NCBI RefSeq assembly: GCF_026342405.1
Contig: NZ_JAPEMU010000001.1
Coordinates: 4,836,001-4,900,000 of the forward strand
Reading direction: 5' to 3'
Length of the DNA stretch: 64,000 bases
Origin: Kitasatospora sp. NBC_00240
GTDB taxonomy: Bacteria > Actinomycetota > Actinomycetes > Streptomycetales > Streptomycetaceae
Of this stretch, positions 1-9,776 are shown piece by piece. Below the pieces are notes generated by a model. It saw nothing but the letters and a program-made list of their open reading frames with translations. It was not told where the DNA came from and did no database searches. Made by a program: the position numbers and the translations under genes. The stretch's first letter is position 1. Every line of letters begins with the position of its first letter.

Positions 1-183
1 ACGGCGCGACCGCGGGCCGACGCGTCCACTGCTCCCCCCGTCCGTTCAGCGAGACGAGGCAAAGCTATGTGTGCACACAAGCGCTCTGGAAGGGCAGCAA
101 ATGCACAACTTGCTCCGTTGGCCGGGAAGTTCTCCCTCGTTAAACTTTCACCAAGTGCACACTTCGCGTTGCCTGCGACGTCG
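1..183. other. Window edge, no gene seen
   Basis: Open frames here lack a ribosome-binding site and run antisense into the histidine kinase. The stretch is less GC-rich than its surroundings around 60-180 and lies downstream of the kinase stop. No convincing terminator hairpin was found. Confidence 0.4.
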
Positions 184-2034
184 TCAGAGCCGAGCCGTCC
201 AACGCACCGAGGTGCCCTTGCCGTACGGCCCCGGCTCGTGCCACGCGTCCCCACCCAGCGCCTCCGCCCGGCGGGCCAGGTTGCGCAGCCCGCTGCGCCG
301 GCCACCCTCCGGGATCCCCACCCCGTCGTCCGTCACCGACAGCAGCACCCCCGGCCGCCCGGCCCGCTCCAGCGACTCCGGATCACCCGGGACGGGACGC
401 CCCTCGTCGTTCAGATGCACGGTGGCGTCCACGTCCACCCGCACCCGGGAGGCCCGCGCGTGCCGGGCCGTGTTGGAGAGCATCTCCCTCAGTGCCGCCA
501 GCAGTTGACGGCCCGCCTTCTCCCCCACCAGGCTCTCCACCGGCCCGGTGAAGGCCACCGAGGGCTTGAACCCCAGAGCTGCCGCAGCCTGACTGCCCTC
601 CCGCAGCACCCTGGTCCGCAGGGTGTCCGGCTCGTCGCCCTGGCCGTCGTGCTGCAGGGCGTAGATGGTGGTGCGGACCTCCTGGATGGTCGCGTCCAGC
701 TCGTCCACGGCCTTGCCGATCCCGGTCTGCACCTCCGGCACCACGGCCCGCCGGGCGGCGCTCTCCAGCATCATGCCGGTCGCGAACAGCCGCTGGATCA
801 CCAGGTCGTGCAGGTCCCGGGCGATCCGGTCGCGGTCCTGGAACACCGCCAGCCGCTGCCGGTCGCGCTGCGCCTCGGCCAGCCGCAGCGCCAGCGCGGC
901 CTGCGAGGCGAAGGTCTGCGCGAGCTGCTTCTCGGCCTCCGTGAACGGCGTCGCGCCCTTGCTCCGCCACACCCCCAGCGCGCCGAGCACCCGCCCGGCG
1001 GCCACCATCGGCACCGCCATCGACGGCCCGAAGGTCCGGGCCAGCCTGATCTCCACCGTGGGGTCGCCCGACATGTCGTCCAGGTAGACGCTCTCCCCCT
1101 CCAGCAGCCGGGCCGCGAACCCGCTCTGCGGCACCAGCTCACCGGTGACGAACTCGGCCGCCTCCCCCGAGGCGTGCGAGACCCGCAGCTGCCCGCCGCC
1201 GGTCGGCAGCAGGATCATCCCCAGCGCCGCCCCGGCCAGTTCCCGGACCTGCTCGGCCGCCACCGTCAGCGCCACCTGCGCATCGTCGGTGGAGAGCAGC
1301 GCGGTGGTCACCGCGTTCGCCCCCGCGATCCACCGCTCGCGGCGCCGCCCCTCCTCGTAGAGCCGGGAGTTCTCGATCGCCACCCCGGCCGCCGCCGCCA
1401 GCGCGTGCAGCACCTGCTCGTCCTCCGGCGTGAACGCCCCGCCGCCTGCCTTCTCGGTCAGGTAGATGTTGCCGAACACCTCGCCGCGCACCCGGATCGG
1501 CTCGCCCAGGAAGGACGTCATCGGCGGGTGGTGCCTCGGGAACCCGGCGGAGCGCGGGTCGGCGGCCAGATCGGTCAGCCGCAGGGGCTCCGGGCGGTCG
1601 ATCAGCGCACCCAGGATGCCCCGTCCGGCCGGTAGCTCGCCGATCCTGGCCGCCGTCTCCTCGTCCACCCCCACGTGGATGAAGTCGGCCAGCCCGTGGC
1701 CGGTCGGCGAGATCACGCCGAGCGCGGCGTACCGGGCGTCGACCAGTTCGGCCGCCCCGATCGCGATCCGCTGGAGCGTGGCGTGCAGGTCCAGCCCCGC
1801 GCCGACCGAGACCACCGCCTCCAGCAGCCGCTGCATCCGGTCGGTGACGGCGGCGGCCGACTGCAGCCGCTCCGCCACCTCGGTGACCAGGGTGTCCAGG
1901 CCGAGCGAGGCGATCTCGGGCACCCGGTGGGGGGCCGGGTGCGGCTCGGGGGTGTGGTCGCCGGCGGGGGTGGGGGCATGCGTGGGGGTACTGGCGGGGT
2001 CGCGGTCGGGGCCGCGGTCGGATGTGCGGGCCAT
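184..2034 (-). CDS. GAF-domain sensor histidine kinase (DevS/NarL-partner type)
   Basis: 616 aa, no membrane segment, so probably a cytoplasmic redox, gas or ligand sensor. Two GAF domains lie at about 60-215 and 225-385. A HisKA_3 dimerisation domain follows, with phospho-acceptor His409 in RDLHDLVIQRLF, then a HATPase_c domain (about 500-616) with an N box (LREMLSNTARHARA) and G box (VTDDGVGIPEGG). This is the architecture of the DevS/DosS family. The first 40 residues are Pro/Ala-rich. No response-regulator gene adjoins it, so its partner must be elsewhere. It lies 166 bases downstream of cydDC on the same strand, and linkage to oxygen-responsive genes makes a hypoxia or redox role plausible (inference). 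No clear Shine-Dalgarno precedes the ATG, so the start is uncertain. Confidence 0.85.
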   Translation of the reverse strand: MARTSDRGPDRDPASTPTHAPTPAGDHTPEPHPAPHRVPEIASLGLDTLVTEVAERLQSAAAVTDRMQRLLEAVVSVGAGLDLHATLQRIAIGAAELVDARYAALGVISPTGHGLADFIHVGVDEETAARIGELPAGRGILGALIDRPEPLRLTDLAADPRSAGFPRHHPPMTSFLGEPIRVRGEVFGNIYLTEKAGGGAFTPEDEQVLHALAAAAGVAIENSRLYEEGRRRERWIAGANAVTTALLSTDDAQVALTVAAEQVRELAGAALGMILLPTGGGQLRVSHASGEAAEFVTGELVPQSGFAARLLEGESVYLDDMSGDPTVEIRLARTFGPSMAVPMVAAGRVLGALGVWRSKGATPFTEAEKQLAQTFASQAALALRLAEAQRDRQRLAVFQDRDRIARDLHDLVIQRLFATGMMLESAARRAVVPEVQTGIGKAVDELDATIQEVRTTIYALQHDGQGDEPDTLRTRVLREGSQAAAALGFKPSVAFTGPVESLVGEKAGRQLLAALREMLSNTARHARASRVRVDVDATVHLNDEGRPVPGDPESLERAGRPGVLLSVTDDGVGIPEGGRRSGLRNLARRAEALGGDAWHEPGPYGKGTSVRWTARL

Positions 2035-2080
2035 GGGATGAGCCTAGTTTGGGTGGATTTGGACGGCTGGACGAACGGGG

Positions 2081-2167
2081 GAGCGGTGCGTCGGCGGAGG
2101 GAGCGGCGCGTCGGCCGAGGGAGCGGCGCGTCGGCCGAGGGAGCGGCGCGTCGGCCGAGGGAGCGGA
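2081..2167. repeat. 20-bp tandem repeat between kinase and cydDC
   Basis: The unit GAGCGGCGCGTCGGCCGAGG is repeated at 2101-2120, 2121-2140 and 2141-2160. A diverged copy sits at 2081-2100 and a partial copy at 2161-2167. It lies in the gap between the cydDC stop and the kinase start, so it may affect readthrough or the kinase promoter. There are too few copies, and no spacers, for a CRISPR. Confidence 0.85.
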
Positions 2168-2200
2168 AGGGGGTGGGTGGTGGGGTGGGGTGGGAGCGGT

Positions 2201-5200
2201 TCAGTGCGCGTCGAGCAGGAGGAGGCCGTCGGCCTCGCGCTCGCGCTGCCACATCGCGTGCAGCCGGCTCTCGGGGTCGGCGGTCAGCTCGGCCCAGCCA
2301 CCGCGTTCGACCACCCGGCCGTGGTCGAGGACGAGGATCTCGTCCACCGCCCCCGGGGCGGCCAGGCCGGCCAGCCGGTGGGTGATCAACAGGGTGGTGC
2401 GGCCGGCCGTGGCCGCCAGCAGGTCCGCCGTGAGGGCGTCGGCGGTCGGCAGGTCGAGGTGCTCGGCGGGCTCGTCCAGCACCAGCACGGGGAAGTCCGC
2501 GAGCAGGGCGCGGGCCAGGGCCAGGCGCTGGCGCTGGCCGCCCGAGAGCCGTCCGCCGTGCTCGCCGACCATGGTGTCCAGGCCGGCCGGCAGGGTGTCC
2601 ACCCAGTCCAGCAGCCGGGCCGACGCGAGCGCCGCCCGCAGCTCCTCGTCGGTGGCGCCGGGCCGGGCCAGCCGCAGGTTCTCGCGCAGCGAGCTGTCGA
2701 AGACGTGCGCGTCCTGGGCGCACAGGCCGATCACCCGGCGGACGTCGTCCGAGGCCGTCCGATCACTGTCCACAGCCTGTGGACAGTGATCGGCCAGCAT
2801 CACCGTCCCCGCCGTCCGGTCCAGGAACCGCAGCAGCGTCAGCGCCAGCGTGCTCTTGCCCGACCCGGACGGCCCCACCACCGCGATCCGGCGGCCCGCC
2901 GCCAGGGTGAGCGACACGCCCAAGAGCGCGTCCCGCTCCGCGCCCGGGTAGCGGGCGCTCATCCCCCGGACGGCGATCGGCAGCGGCTCGGCCGGCAGCG
3001 GCGCCGGGTCGGCCGGCTCGGTCACCGGCAGCGGGGACTCCAGCACGTCCGCCAGCCGGGCCCGCGCCGCCCTGCTCCGCTCCCGCGCCTGCACCGCGAG
3101 CGGCATCCCCGCCACCGCCTCGAACGCGGCCAGCGGCATCAGCACCACCACCGCCAGGCAGACGGGCGCCAGTGCCCCGCTCGCCACACCCCGCAGGCCC
3201 ACCGCCGCGGCCGCCGTCACCGTCAGCCCGGTCAGCAGCGCCACCAGCCCCGCGCCGAGCGCCGTGGTCGCCGCCGACCGCGCCGCCAGCGCGGTGAGGT
3301 CGGCGTCCGCCGCGCGGACCGCCGCCAGCCGCCGCGGCAGCGCACCCGCGACGGTCAGCTCGGCGGTCCCCGTGAAGGTGTCCACCACGGTGTTCGCCAG
3401 CTCGCCCCGAGCCGGCGCCTGCCGCCGCTCCGTCCGGCCCGACAACCGGGCCGCCAGCGCCGGGACGACCCCGCCCCCCAGCAGCAGGCCCACCACCAGG
3501 ACCACCCCCGCCGTCGGGAGGAACAGCCCGAGCCCGACCGCCGAAACCACCGATACGGCGGCGGCGATCGAGGCGGGCAGCCGCCAGCGCAGGTAGTGGT
3601 CCTGGACCGCGTCCACGTCCGCCACCAGCCGGGAGAGCAGGTCACCCCGGCGGAAGGCCGGCAGGCCCGCCGGGGCCAGCTGTTCGAGGCGCGCGTAGAC
3701 GGCGGTGCGGAGGGTGCCCAGGGTGCGCAGGACGGCGTCGTGCGAGACCAGCCGCTCGGCGTAGCGGAAGACGCTGCGGCCGATGCCGAAGGCGCGGACG
3801 GCGGTGACGGCCATCATCAGGTAGAGGACGGGGGGCATCTCGGAGGCGTACGAGATGAGGTAGCCGGAGGTGGCCATCAGGGCTACGGCGGAGAGGAGGG
3901 CGGCGGTGCCGAGGGTGGTGGCTGCTGTGAGGCGGGGTGCGCTGCGCGCGGGGCTCGGGCGGTGGTTGCTCTCGGGTGGGTGGTTGCGGGGTCGGCTCCC
4001 GGGGTGGGTACTACGGGGGGCTGCACGATTATCGGACTGCCGACCCTCGTGTGCCGGGTTCTCGCCGTTGGCAGTCCGATAATCGCGCACCACGCCCCCC
4101 TCCGTACCCACCCCGTCCGCCGCCCCCTCGCGCAGCGCACCCTCGGTGGGGGGAAGGGGGTGGGGGGTGGTGGGGGGAAGGGGGACGGTGGTGGGGGGAA
4201 GGGGGAGGGGGGTGGTGGGGGGAAGGGGGAGGGGGGTGGTGGGGGGAAGGGGGACGGTGGTGAGGGGAAGGGGGACGGTGGTGGGGGGAAGGGTGCGAGT
4301 GCGGGTGAGGGGGGTGTTCAGGTGGGTGTGGTGGTCGGCCACGGCCAGGAGGGCGGGGCGGTGGGCGATCAGGAGGACGGTGCGGGTGGGGTCCTCGGCG
4401 AGGGTGCGGACGGCGGCGACCACGGCGGCCTCGCTCTCGCCGTCCAGGTTGGCGGTGGGCTCGTCGAGCAGGACGAGGGGGCGGTCGGTGGCGAGCAGGG
4501 CGCGGGCCAGGGCGAGGCGCTGGCGCTGGCCCGCGGAGAGGCCGGTGCCGCCTTCGCCGAGAGGGGTGTGGATGCCCTGGGGGAGGCGGGTGGTGAAGTC
4601 CAGGGCGTGGGCGGCGGCCAGGGCGGTGCGGACGGCGTCGTCGGTGGCGGCGGGGGCGGCGAGGCGGACGTTGTCGGCGATGCTGCCGGCGAAGAGGTGG
4701 GGGTGCTGGGGGACCCAGGCGATCTGGCGGCGCCAGGTGGTGGGGTCCAGGTCGGCCAGTCGGTGGGCGGTCCCGTCCGGGGTGGTCACGGTGACGGTGC
4801 CGGCGTCCGGGGTGGTGAGGCCGAGCAGGACGGAGAGCAGGGTGCTCTTGCCGGCTCCGCTGGGGCCGGTGAGGGCGGTGGTGCTGCCGGGGGTGAGGGT
4901 GAGGGCGGCGTCCTGGAGGGCCGGTGCGGTGCGGCCCGGGTGGGTGACGGTGAGGCCGGTGACGGTGAGGGTGGCGCCCGCCAGGGCCGGGGCCGGGGTG
5001 GGGCCGGTGGCCGGCAGCGGGGTCTCCAGGACCTGGAAGATCTCGTCGGCGGCCGTGAGCCCCTCCACGCTGGAGTGGTAGAGGGCGCCGACCTGCCGGA
5101 TCGGGAAGTACACCTCCGGGGCGAGGATCAGGATCAGCAGGCCGGTCTCCAGGTCGAGCGTCCCGTCGACCAGCCGGAAGCCGATCGAGACGGCGACCAG

Positions 5201-5971
5201 CGCGACCGAGAGGGTGGAGAGCAGCTCCAGCGCGAAGGAGGAGACGAAGGCGATCCGCAGGGTGCGCAGGGTGGCCCGGCGGTACTCGGCGGTGATCCGC
5301 CCGATCGTCTCGGCCTGGGCCTTGGCCCGGTTGAAGACCTTGAGCGTCGGCAGGCCGGCCACCACGTCGAGGAAGTGGTGGGAGAGCCGGGACAGCCCCG
5401 CCCACTGACGGTCCATCCGGGACTGGGTGGCCATCCCGATCAGGGCCATGAAGAGCGGGATCAGCGGGAGGGTGCCGGCGATGATCGCGGCGGAGGTCCA
5501 GTCGGCGCCGACGATCCGCAGCAGCACCACGACGGGGACGACCACGGCCAGCGCCAGCTGCGGCAGGTAGCGGGCGAAGTAGTCGTCCAGGGCGTCGACG
5601 CCCCGGGTGGCGAGGGTGGTCAGCTCGCCGGTGCGCCGGCCGGCGAGGTACGCCGGCCCGAGCGCCGTGGCGTGGTCGACCAGCCGGCGGCGCAGGGTGG
5701 ACTTCACCCTGGCCACCGAGCGGTGCGCGGTCAGTTCGGTCAGCCAGGCGACCAGCGCCCGGCCGACGGCGGTGAGAGCGAGCAGCAGCAGCGGGCCGGT
5801 CAGCTCGTCGAGCCCGGCCCGCTGCTGGAAGCCGCGGACGACGATGTCGGCGATCAGGCTCGCCTGGGCCACCACCAGGGCCGCGCCCGCCCCGCCGAGG
5901 ATCACCGATCCGGCGAGGAAGGCACGGGTCGTGCGGGCGTAACCCAGCAGCCGTGGGTCGACGGGCTTCAC
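2201..5971 (-). CDS. cydDC: Fused CydD-CydC thiol-reductant ABC exporter
   Basis: 1256 aa. Two complete half-transporters are joined in one chain. CydD occupies about 1-555: membrane domain, then Walker A GPSGAGKST, signature LSAGQRQR and Walker B LVLLDEPTANLD. CydC occupies about 660-1256: GPSGSGKST, LSGGQRQR, VLVLDEPAEHLD. The family exports cysteine or glutathione and is needed for cytochrome bd assembly; fusion is common in streptomycetes. The GTG start has AAGGAG 8 bases upstream and follows cydB by 82 bases, so cydABDC form an operon. Two oddities stand out: a Pro/Leu/Thr repeat linker (about 555-608) followed by a palindrome-encoded segment (629-648), and a second palindrome inside the CydC nucleotide-binding domain (about 1060-1071). 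Confidence 0.95.
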   Translation of the reverse strand: MKPVDPRLLGYARTTRAFLAGSVILGGAGAALVVAQASLIADIVVRGFQQRAGLDELTGPLLLLALTAVGRALVAWLTELTAHRSVARVKSTLRRRLVDHATALGPAYLAGRRTGELTTLATRGVDALDDYFARYLPQLALAVVVPVVVLLRIVGADWTSAAIIAGTLPLIPLFMALIGMATQSRMDRQWAGLSRLSHHFLDVVAGLPTLKVFNRAKAQAETIGRITAEYRRATLRTLRIAFVSSFALELLSTLSVALVAVSIGFRLVDGTLDLETGLLILILAPEVYFPIRQVGALYHSSVEGLTAADEIFQVLETPLPATGPTPAPALAGATLTVTGLTVTHPGRTAPALQDAALTLTPGSTTALTGPSGAGKSTLLSVLLGLTTPDAGTVTVTTPDGTAHRLADLDPTTWRRQIAWVPQHPHLFAGSIADNVRLAAPAATDDAVRTALAAAHALDFTTRLPQGIHTPLGEGGTGLSAGQRQRLALARALLATDRPLVLLDEPTANLDGESEAAVVAAVRTLAEDPTRTVLLIAHRPALLAVADHHTHLNTPLTRTRTLPPTTVPLPLTTVPLPPTTPLPLPPTTPLPLPPTTVPLPPTTPHPLPPTEGALREGAADGVGTEGGVVRDYRTANGENPAHEGRQSDNRAAPRSTHPGSRPRNHPPESNHRPSPARSAPRLTAATTLGTAALLSAVALMATSGYLISYASEMPPVLYLMMAVTAVRAFGIGRSVFRYAERLVSHDAVLRTLGTLRTAVYARLEQLAPAGLPAFRRGDLLSRLVADVDAVQDHYLRWRLPASIAAAVSVVSAVGLGLFLPTAGVVLVVGLLLGGGVVPALAARLSGRTERRQAPARGELANTVVDTFTGTAELTVAGALPRRLAAVRAADADLTALAARSAATTALGAGLVALLTGLTVTAAAAVGLRGVASGALAPVCLAVVVLMPLAAFEAVAGMPLAVQARERSRAARARLADVLESPLPVTEPADPAPLPAEPLPIAVRGMSARYPGAERDALLGVSLTLAAGRRIAVVGPSGSGKSTLALTLLRFLDRTAGTVMLADHCPQAVDSDRTASDDVRRVIGLCAQDAHVFDSSLRENLRLARPGATDEELRAALASARLLDWVDTLPAGLDTMVGEHGGRLSGGQRQRLALARALLADFPVLVLDEPAEHLDLPTADALTADLLAATAGRTTLLITHRLAGLAAPGAVDEILVLDHGRVVERGGWAELTADPESRLHAMWQREREADGLLLLDAH
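2759..2793. repeat. Near-perfect palindrome inside the CydC ATPase domain
   Basis: Arms 2759-2775 and 2777-2793 are exact inverse complements of 17 bases around a single base at 2776. It encodes part of an unusual stretch (LADHCPQAVDSDRTASDDVR) between Walker A and the Q-loop, where CydC proteins normally have a shorter, unrelated segment (from memory of the family). The reading frame is kept. Confidence 0.85.
4026..4085. repeat. Palindrome in the CydD-CydC linker
   Basis: Arms 4026-4041 and 4070-4085 are exact inverse complements of 16 bases, with a 28-base loop and partial pairing on both sides. They include TTATCGGA, which is AT-rich for this genome. The element is in frame and encodes a hydrophilic linker between the CydD and CydC halves. 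Confidence 0.85.
4143..4315. repeat. Purine-rich low-complexity repeat coding the CydDC linker
   Basis: Imperfect repeats of GGTGGGGGGAAGGGG and variants. On the coding strand they give a run of PLPPTTP and PLPLPPTT repeats between the two half-transporters. The G-runs on the plus strand (C-runs in the mRNA) could form G-quadruplex DNA. Length is likely to vary between strains by slippage. Confidence 0.8.
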
Positions 5972-6053
5972 GACGGTTCTCCTTGGCGGTGCGGCGGGAG
6001 AGGGAATGCGGCGGGAGGGGCGCGGACGGCGCTACGAGCGGCCGGGAGGAGCG

Positions 6054-7079
<1,026 letters not shown>

Positions 7080-7092
7080 GATCTCTCTGTCC

Positions 7093-8637
7093 TCAGTAGG
7101 CGAAGGCGAGGGGCTTGTCGGCGTCCTCGTCGGAGGACGGACCGCGCAGCGTCGGGTCCTTCGCCGGTGGCAGCTCGGCGGTGTCGGGGCCGGCCTTGGC
7201 GTACTTGACCAGCAGCTTCACCTCGATCACGGCGAGGATCGCGTAGAGCAGGGTGAAGGTGCTGAGGGCGATCACCTGGGTGGTCACGCTGACGTTCGGC
7301 GACACGGCGTCGGCCGTCCTCATGAGCCCGAACACGGCCCACGGCTGGCGGCCCATCTCGGTGAAGATCCAGCCGAAGCTGTTGGCGAGCAGCGGGAATC
7401 CGAGGGTGACGATGCCGATCCGCCAGCTCCAGCGGGTGAGGAACGGCCCGAGTTCGCGGTGCGGAGTGAGCATCAGCTTCGGCACCTCGTCGTCCGCGGT
7501 GCGGTGCTCGGGCGCCAGGAACCGCCGCTTGCGGGTCGTCCAGAGTCCGAGCAGGCCGACCACGAAGGAGGTCATCCCGAAGCCGATCATGAGGCGGAAG
7601 CCCCAGTACGTGACGAAGATGTTCGGGATGTAGTCCTTGGGATCGCCGCCGTACTTCGCGGCCTCGGCGGCGGCGGTGTCGTTGATGCCCGGCACCGGCG
7701 AGCTGAAGTTGCTGTTGGCGAGGAAGGACAGTATCCCCGGGATCTCCAGCTCGACCGAGTTGTGCCCGTCGTTGACGTTGCCGACCGCGAAGATCGAGAA
7801 CGGCGCCGGGTCCTGGGTCTCCCAGAGCGCCTCGGCCGCCGCCATCTTCATCGGCTGCTGCTTGAACATCACCTTGGCCAGCTCGTCACCGCTGAGCGCG
7901 CTGCCGAGACCGAAGATCACCGCCAGGACGAGCCCGAGCCGCAGCGAGGTACGCATCACGGCGGTCTTCCTCGGGTCGGCCGTCTCGGGCTTGCGCTTGG
8001 CCTTCCAGAGGTGGAAGGACGAGATGCCGATCACAAAGGCTGCGCCGGTGAGGAAGGCCGCGGTGAGGGTGTGCAGGACGACGACCACGGTGGTGTCCTG
8101 GAACAGCACCCGCGCGATGTCGGTGAGCTGGGCCTTACCGGTGGCCGGGTTGATCTCGTAGCCGACCGGGTGCTGCATCCAGGAGTTCGCCGCCAGGATG
8201 AAGTACGCGGAGAGGGCCGTGCCGATGGCGACCATCCACATGCAGGCGCAGTGCAGCTTCTTCGGTAGCTTGTCCCAGCCGAAGATCCACAGCCCGATGA
8301 AGGTCGACTCGAAGAAGAAGGCGATCAGCGCCTCCATCGCGAGCGGAGCCCCGAACACGTCGCCGACGAAGCGCGAGTAGTCGGACCAGTTCATCCCGAA
8401 CTGGAACTCCTGCACGATCCCGGTGACCACGCCCATCGCGATGTTGATCAGGAAGAGCTTGCCCCAGAACTTGGTGGCGTGGAAGTACTTGTCCTTGCCG
8501 GTCCGCACCCATGCGGTCTCCAGCCCGGCCACGATCGAGGCCAGGCTGATCGTCAGCGGGACGAAGAGGTAGTGGTAGACGGTGGTGATGCCGAACTGCC
8601 ACCGCGCAATGGTCTCGTGAGCGACTGCTAGGTCCAC
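7093..8637 (-). CDS. cydA: Cytochrome bd ubiquinol oxidase subunit I
   Basis: 514 aa membrane protein carrying the three hemes of the bd oxidase. Visible family marks are the N-terminal ARWQFGITTVYHYLFVPLT with a ligand-type histidine, NWSDYSRFVGDVFGAPLAMEALIAFF, and the signature GRQPWAVFGLMRT near 390. The quinol-binding Q loop looks short, as in Gram-positive CydA. The start is GTG at 8637, preceded by GAGAGAGGG. It is the first gene of the cydABDC operon, with a Rex-like operator about 95 bases upstream, which fits induction at low oxygen or high NADH. Confidence 0.97.
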   Translation of the reverse strand: MDLAVAHETIARWQFGITTVYHYLFVPLTISLASIVAGLETAWVRTGKDKYFHATKFWGKLFLINIAMGVVTGIVQEFQFGMNWSDYSRFVGDVFGAPLAMEALIAFFFESTFIGLWIFGWDKLPKKLHCACMWMVAIGTALSAYFILAANSWMQHPVGYEINPATGKAQLTDIARVLFQDTTVVVVLHTLTAAFLTGAAFVIGISSFHLWKAKRKPETADPRKTAVMRTSLRLGLVLAVIFGLGSALSGDELAKVMFKQQPMKMAAAEALWETQDPAPFSIFAVGNVNDGHNSVELEIPGILSFLANSNFSSPVPGINDTAAAEAAKYGGDPKDYIPNIFVTYWGFRLMIGFGMTSFVVGLLGLWTTRKRRFLAPEHRTADDEVPKLMLTPHRELGPFLTRWSWRIGIVTLGFPLLANSFGWIFTEMGRQPWAVFGLMRTADAVSPNVSVTTQVIALSTFTLLYAILAVIEVKLLVKYAKAGPDTAELPPAKDPTLRGPSSDEDADKPLAFAY

Positions 8638-8730
8638 TTCGCCCTCTCTCGGACAGGGTTCCTTTGATCACATAGCGGACAAACTTCATCTATAGCGACA
8701 GAGCATCACGTTGCCACGCAAGCTTGTCCG

Positions 8731-8756
8731 CTTGTGAACGTGAATACATTCACAAG
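8731..8756. promoter_or_regulatory. Rex-like operator upstream of cydA
   Basis: A perfect 8-bp inverted repeat CTTGTGAA/TTCACAAG (8731-8738, 8749-8756) encloses a second, closer inverted repeat CGTGAATACATTCACA (8739-8754). That inner site differs from the actinobacterial Rex consensus TGTGAAC-N3-TTCACA at two specified positions. Rex senses NADH/NAD and represses cydA in Streptomyces (established). The nested arrangement could hold two overlapping sites. Confidence 0.7.
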
Positions 8757-8870
8757 GGCAGTATCCATCATACTTATGGAGCCGCCGCAAGGGGGTGGGG
8801 GTAGCCGGTGAAGTGGCCGAGGGGTGCCACCCTCTGGATGACCGGGATGATCGGGATCCGGACGGACGGT

Positions 8871-8908
8871 CGGGCGCGCGCGGGCCGGGCCCGGGGCAGG
8901 CGCGCCCG
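8871..8908. terminator. GC-rich hairpin, possible terminator
   Basis: Arms CGGGCGCGC and GCGCGCCCG flank a second small palindrome (CCGGGCCCGG). It lies between the cydA promoter and the small minus-strand gene upstream, so it could end that transcript before the cyd operon. No T-tract was seen. Confidence 0.4.
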
Positions 8909-8986
8909 GGTTCGCCGTCGCTGCTTCCCTGCCCCTGCCCTGCCGCTGTCCCGGCCAGTGTGCGCAACAGCCTCCGCACCCCACAA

Positions 8987-9325
8987 TCAGCAGCCGGTCG
9001 GGCCCGGCGGACGATTTGGACGATCAGGCGATTGACACCGCCCGCCCCTCGCCGCGTCGGCACTCCCCCAGCAGCCCCAGAACCGCCCGGACGGGAAGTG
9101 CGCACCCCAGCGACGGGCCGTACCGAGCGCCGCCCAGGCCGCGACCTGGCGGCGCGGATCCACGGGCAGCCGGCCGCAGAGGTGGTGGGCACGGCAGGAC
9201 CACACCTCGGCCCCCAGCTCCAGGAGGAAGCCGGCCGCGGTGCCCGGCACGCAGAGCCCGGCACCCCCGGGCACCCCGAGGCCGTCCCGGTCAGGCGTGC
9301 GGGCCCCGTCAGACGTGCGGGCCAT
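8987..9325 (-). CDS. Hypothetical small protein
   Basis: 112 aa, unrecognised. The first 80 codons show very strong G/C at third positions, as in real genes here, and encode a Cys/His-containing segment (AEVWSCRAHHLCGRLPVD). The last 30 codons look less coding, so the true end is doubtful. The ATG at 9325 lies inside the last codons of the preceding gene, suggesting translational coupling. GGTGG sits a few bases upstream. The pair may form a small operon divergent from the HTH regulator. Confidence 0.45.
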   Translation of the reverse strand: MARTSDGARTPDRDGLGVPGGAGLCVPGTAAGFLLELGAEVWSCRAHHLCGRLPVDPRRQVAAWAALGTARRWGAHFPSGRFWGCWGSADAARGGRCQSPDRPNRPPGPTGC

Positions 9326-9650
9326 CGATCCACCGGGGCTCGACGTCCCACTCCACCCCGCCGGACACCGGCCGGAGGAAGACCGCGTTGCCGAGGCGCC
9401 CCATGAAGACCCCCGGCCGCCCGCTCAGCACGTCGCGGACGGTCTCGCCCACCCGGCGCGGAACGTACGGCACCGCCGGCGGCCGCACCCGGGCGACGTC
9501 GGCCGGCCTGATGGCCGGGTACGGGCCGACGAGTCTCAGTCCCGCCTCGGGCCGGCCGCCGCAGTCCATCGGGCAGCGGCACTCGGCCAGGTGCCGGTCG
9601 TTCAGCGGATCCGGGGTCGAGTCGTCGGCCCCGGACTGAATGCTCGTCAT
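9309..9650 (-). CDS. Hypothetical protein divergent from HTH regulator
   Basis: 113 aa, unrecognised. The ATG at 9650 has AGGAG 9 bases upstream. The protein has a Cys pair (CRCPMDCGG) near residue 30 and no membrane segment. It is transcribed away from the HTH/DUF5753 regulator across 126 bases, so the regulator may control both directions. Longer upstream forms of the frame run antisense through the regulator and are rejected because this start has a good ribosome-binding site. Confidence 0.6.
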   Translation of the reverse strand: MTSIQSGADDSTPDPLNDRHLAECRCPMDCGGRPEAGLRLVGPYPAIRPADVARVRPPAVPYVPRRVGETVRDVLSGRPGVFMGRLGNAVFLRPVSGGVEWDVEPRWIDGPHV

Positions 9651-9776
9651 GGTTGCTGCTCCTGGAAGTACTTGACGGTCATCACCGTCCGTACTCCAAG
9701 CGTCGCCCTGCGCAGCTACGCTGGGGAAGTCCGACCGTGTTCCACGACCGGACGGGGAACACGAAGGAGCCACCGG

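Noticed and set aside
2081..2167. Possible CRISPR or iteron array
   Set aside because: Units are contiguous with no spacers and only about four copies. A simple tandem repeat.
8686..9582. 298-codon minus-strand frame crossing the cydA promoter
   Set aside because: It runs through the Rex-like operator and hairpin, with no domain. Two smaller frames fit coding signals better.
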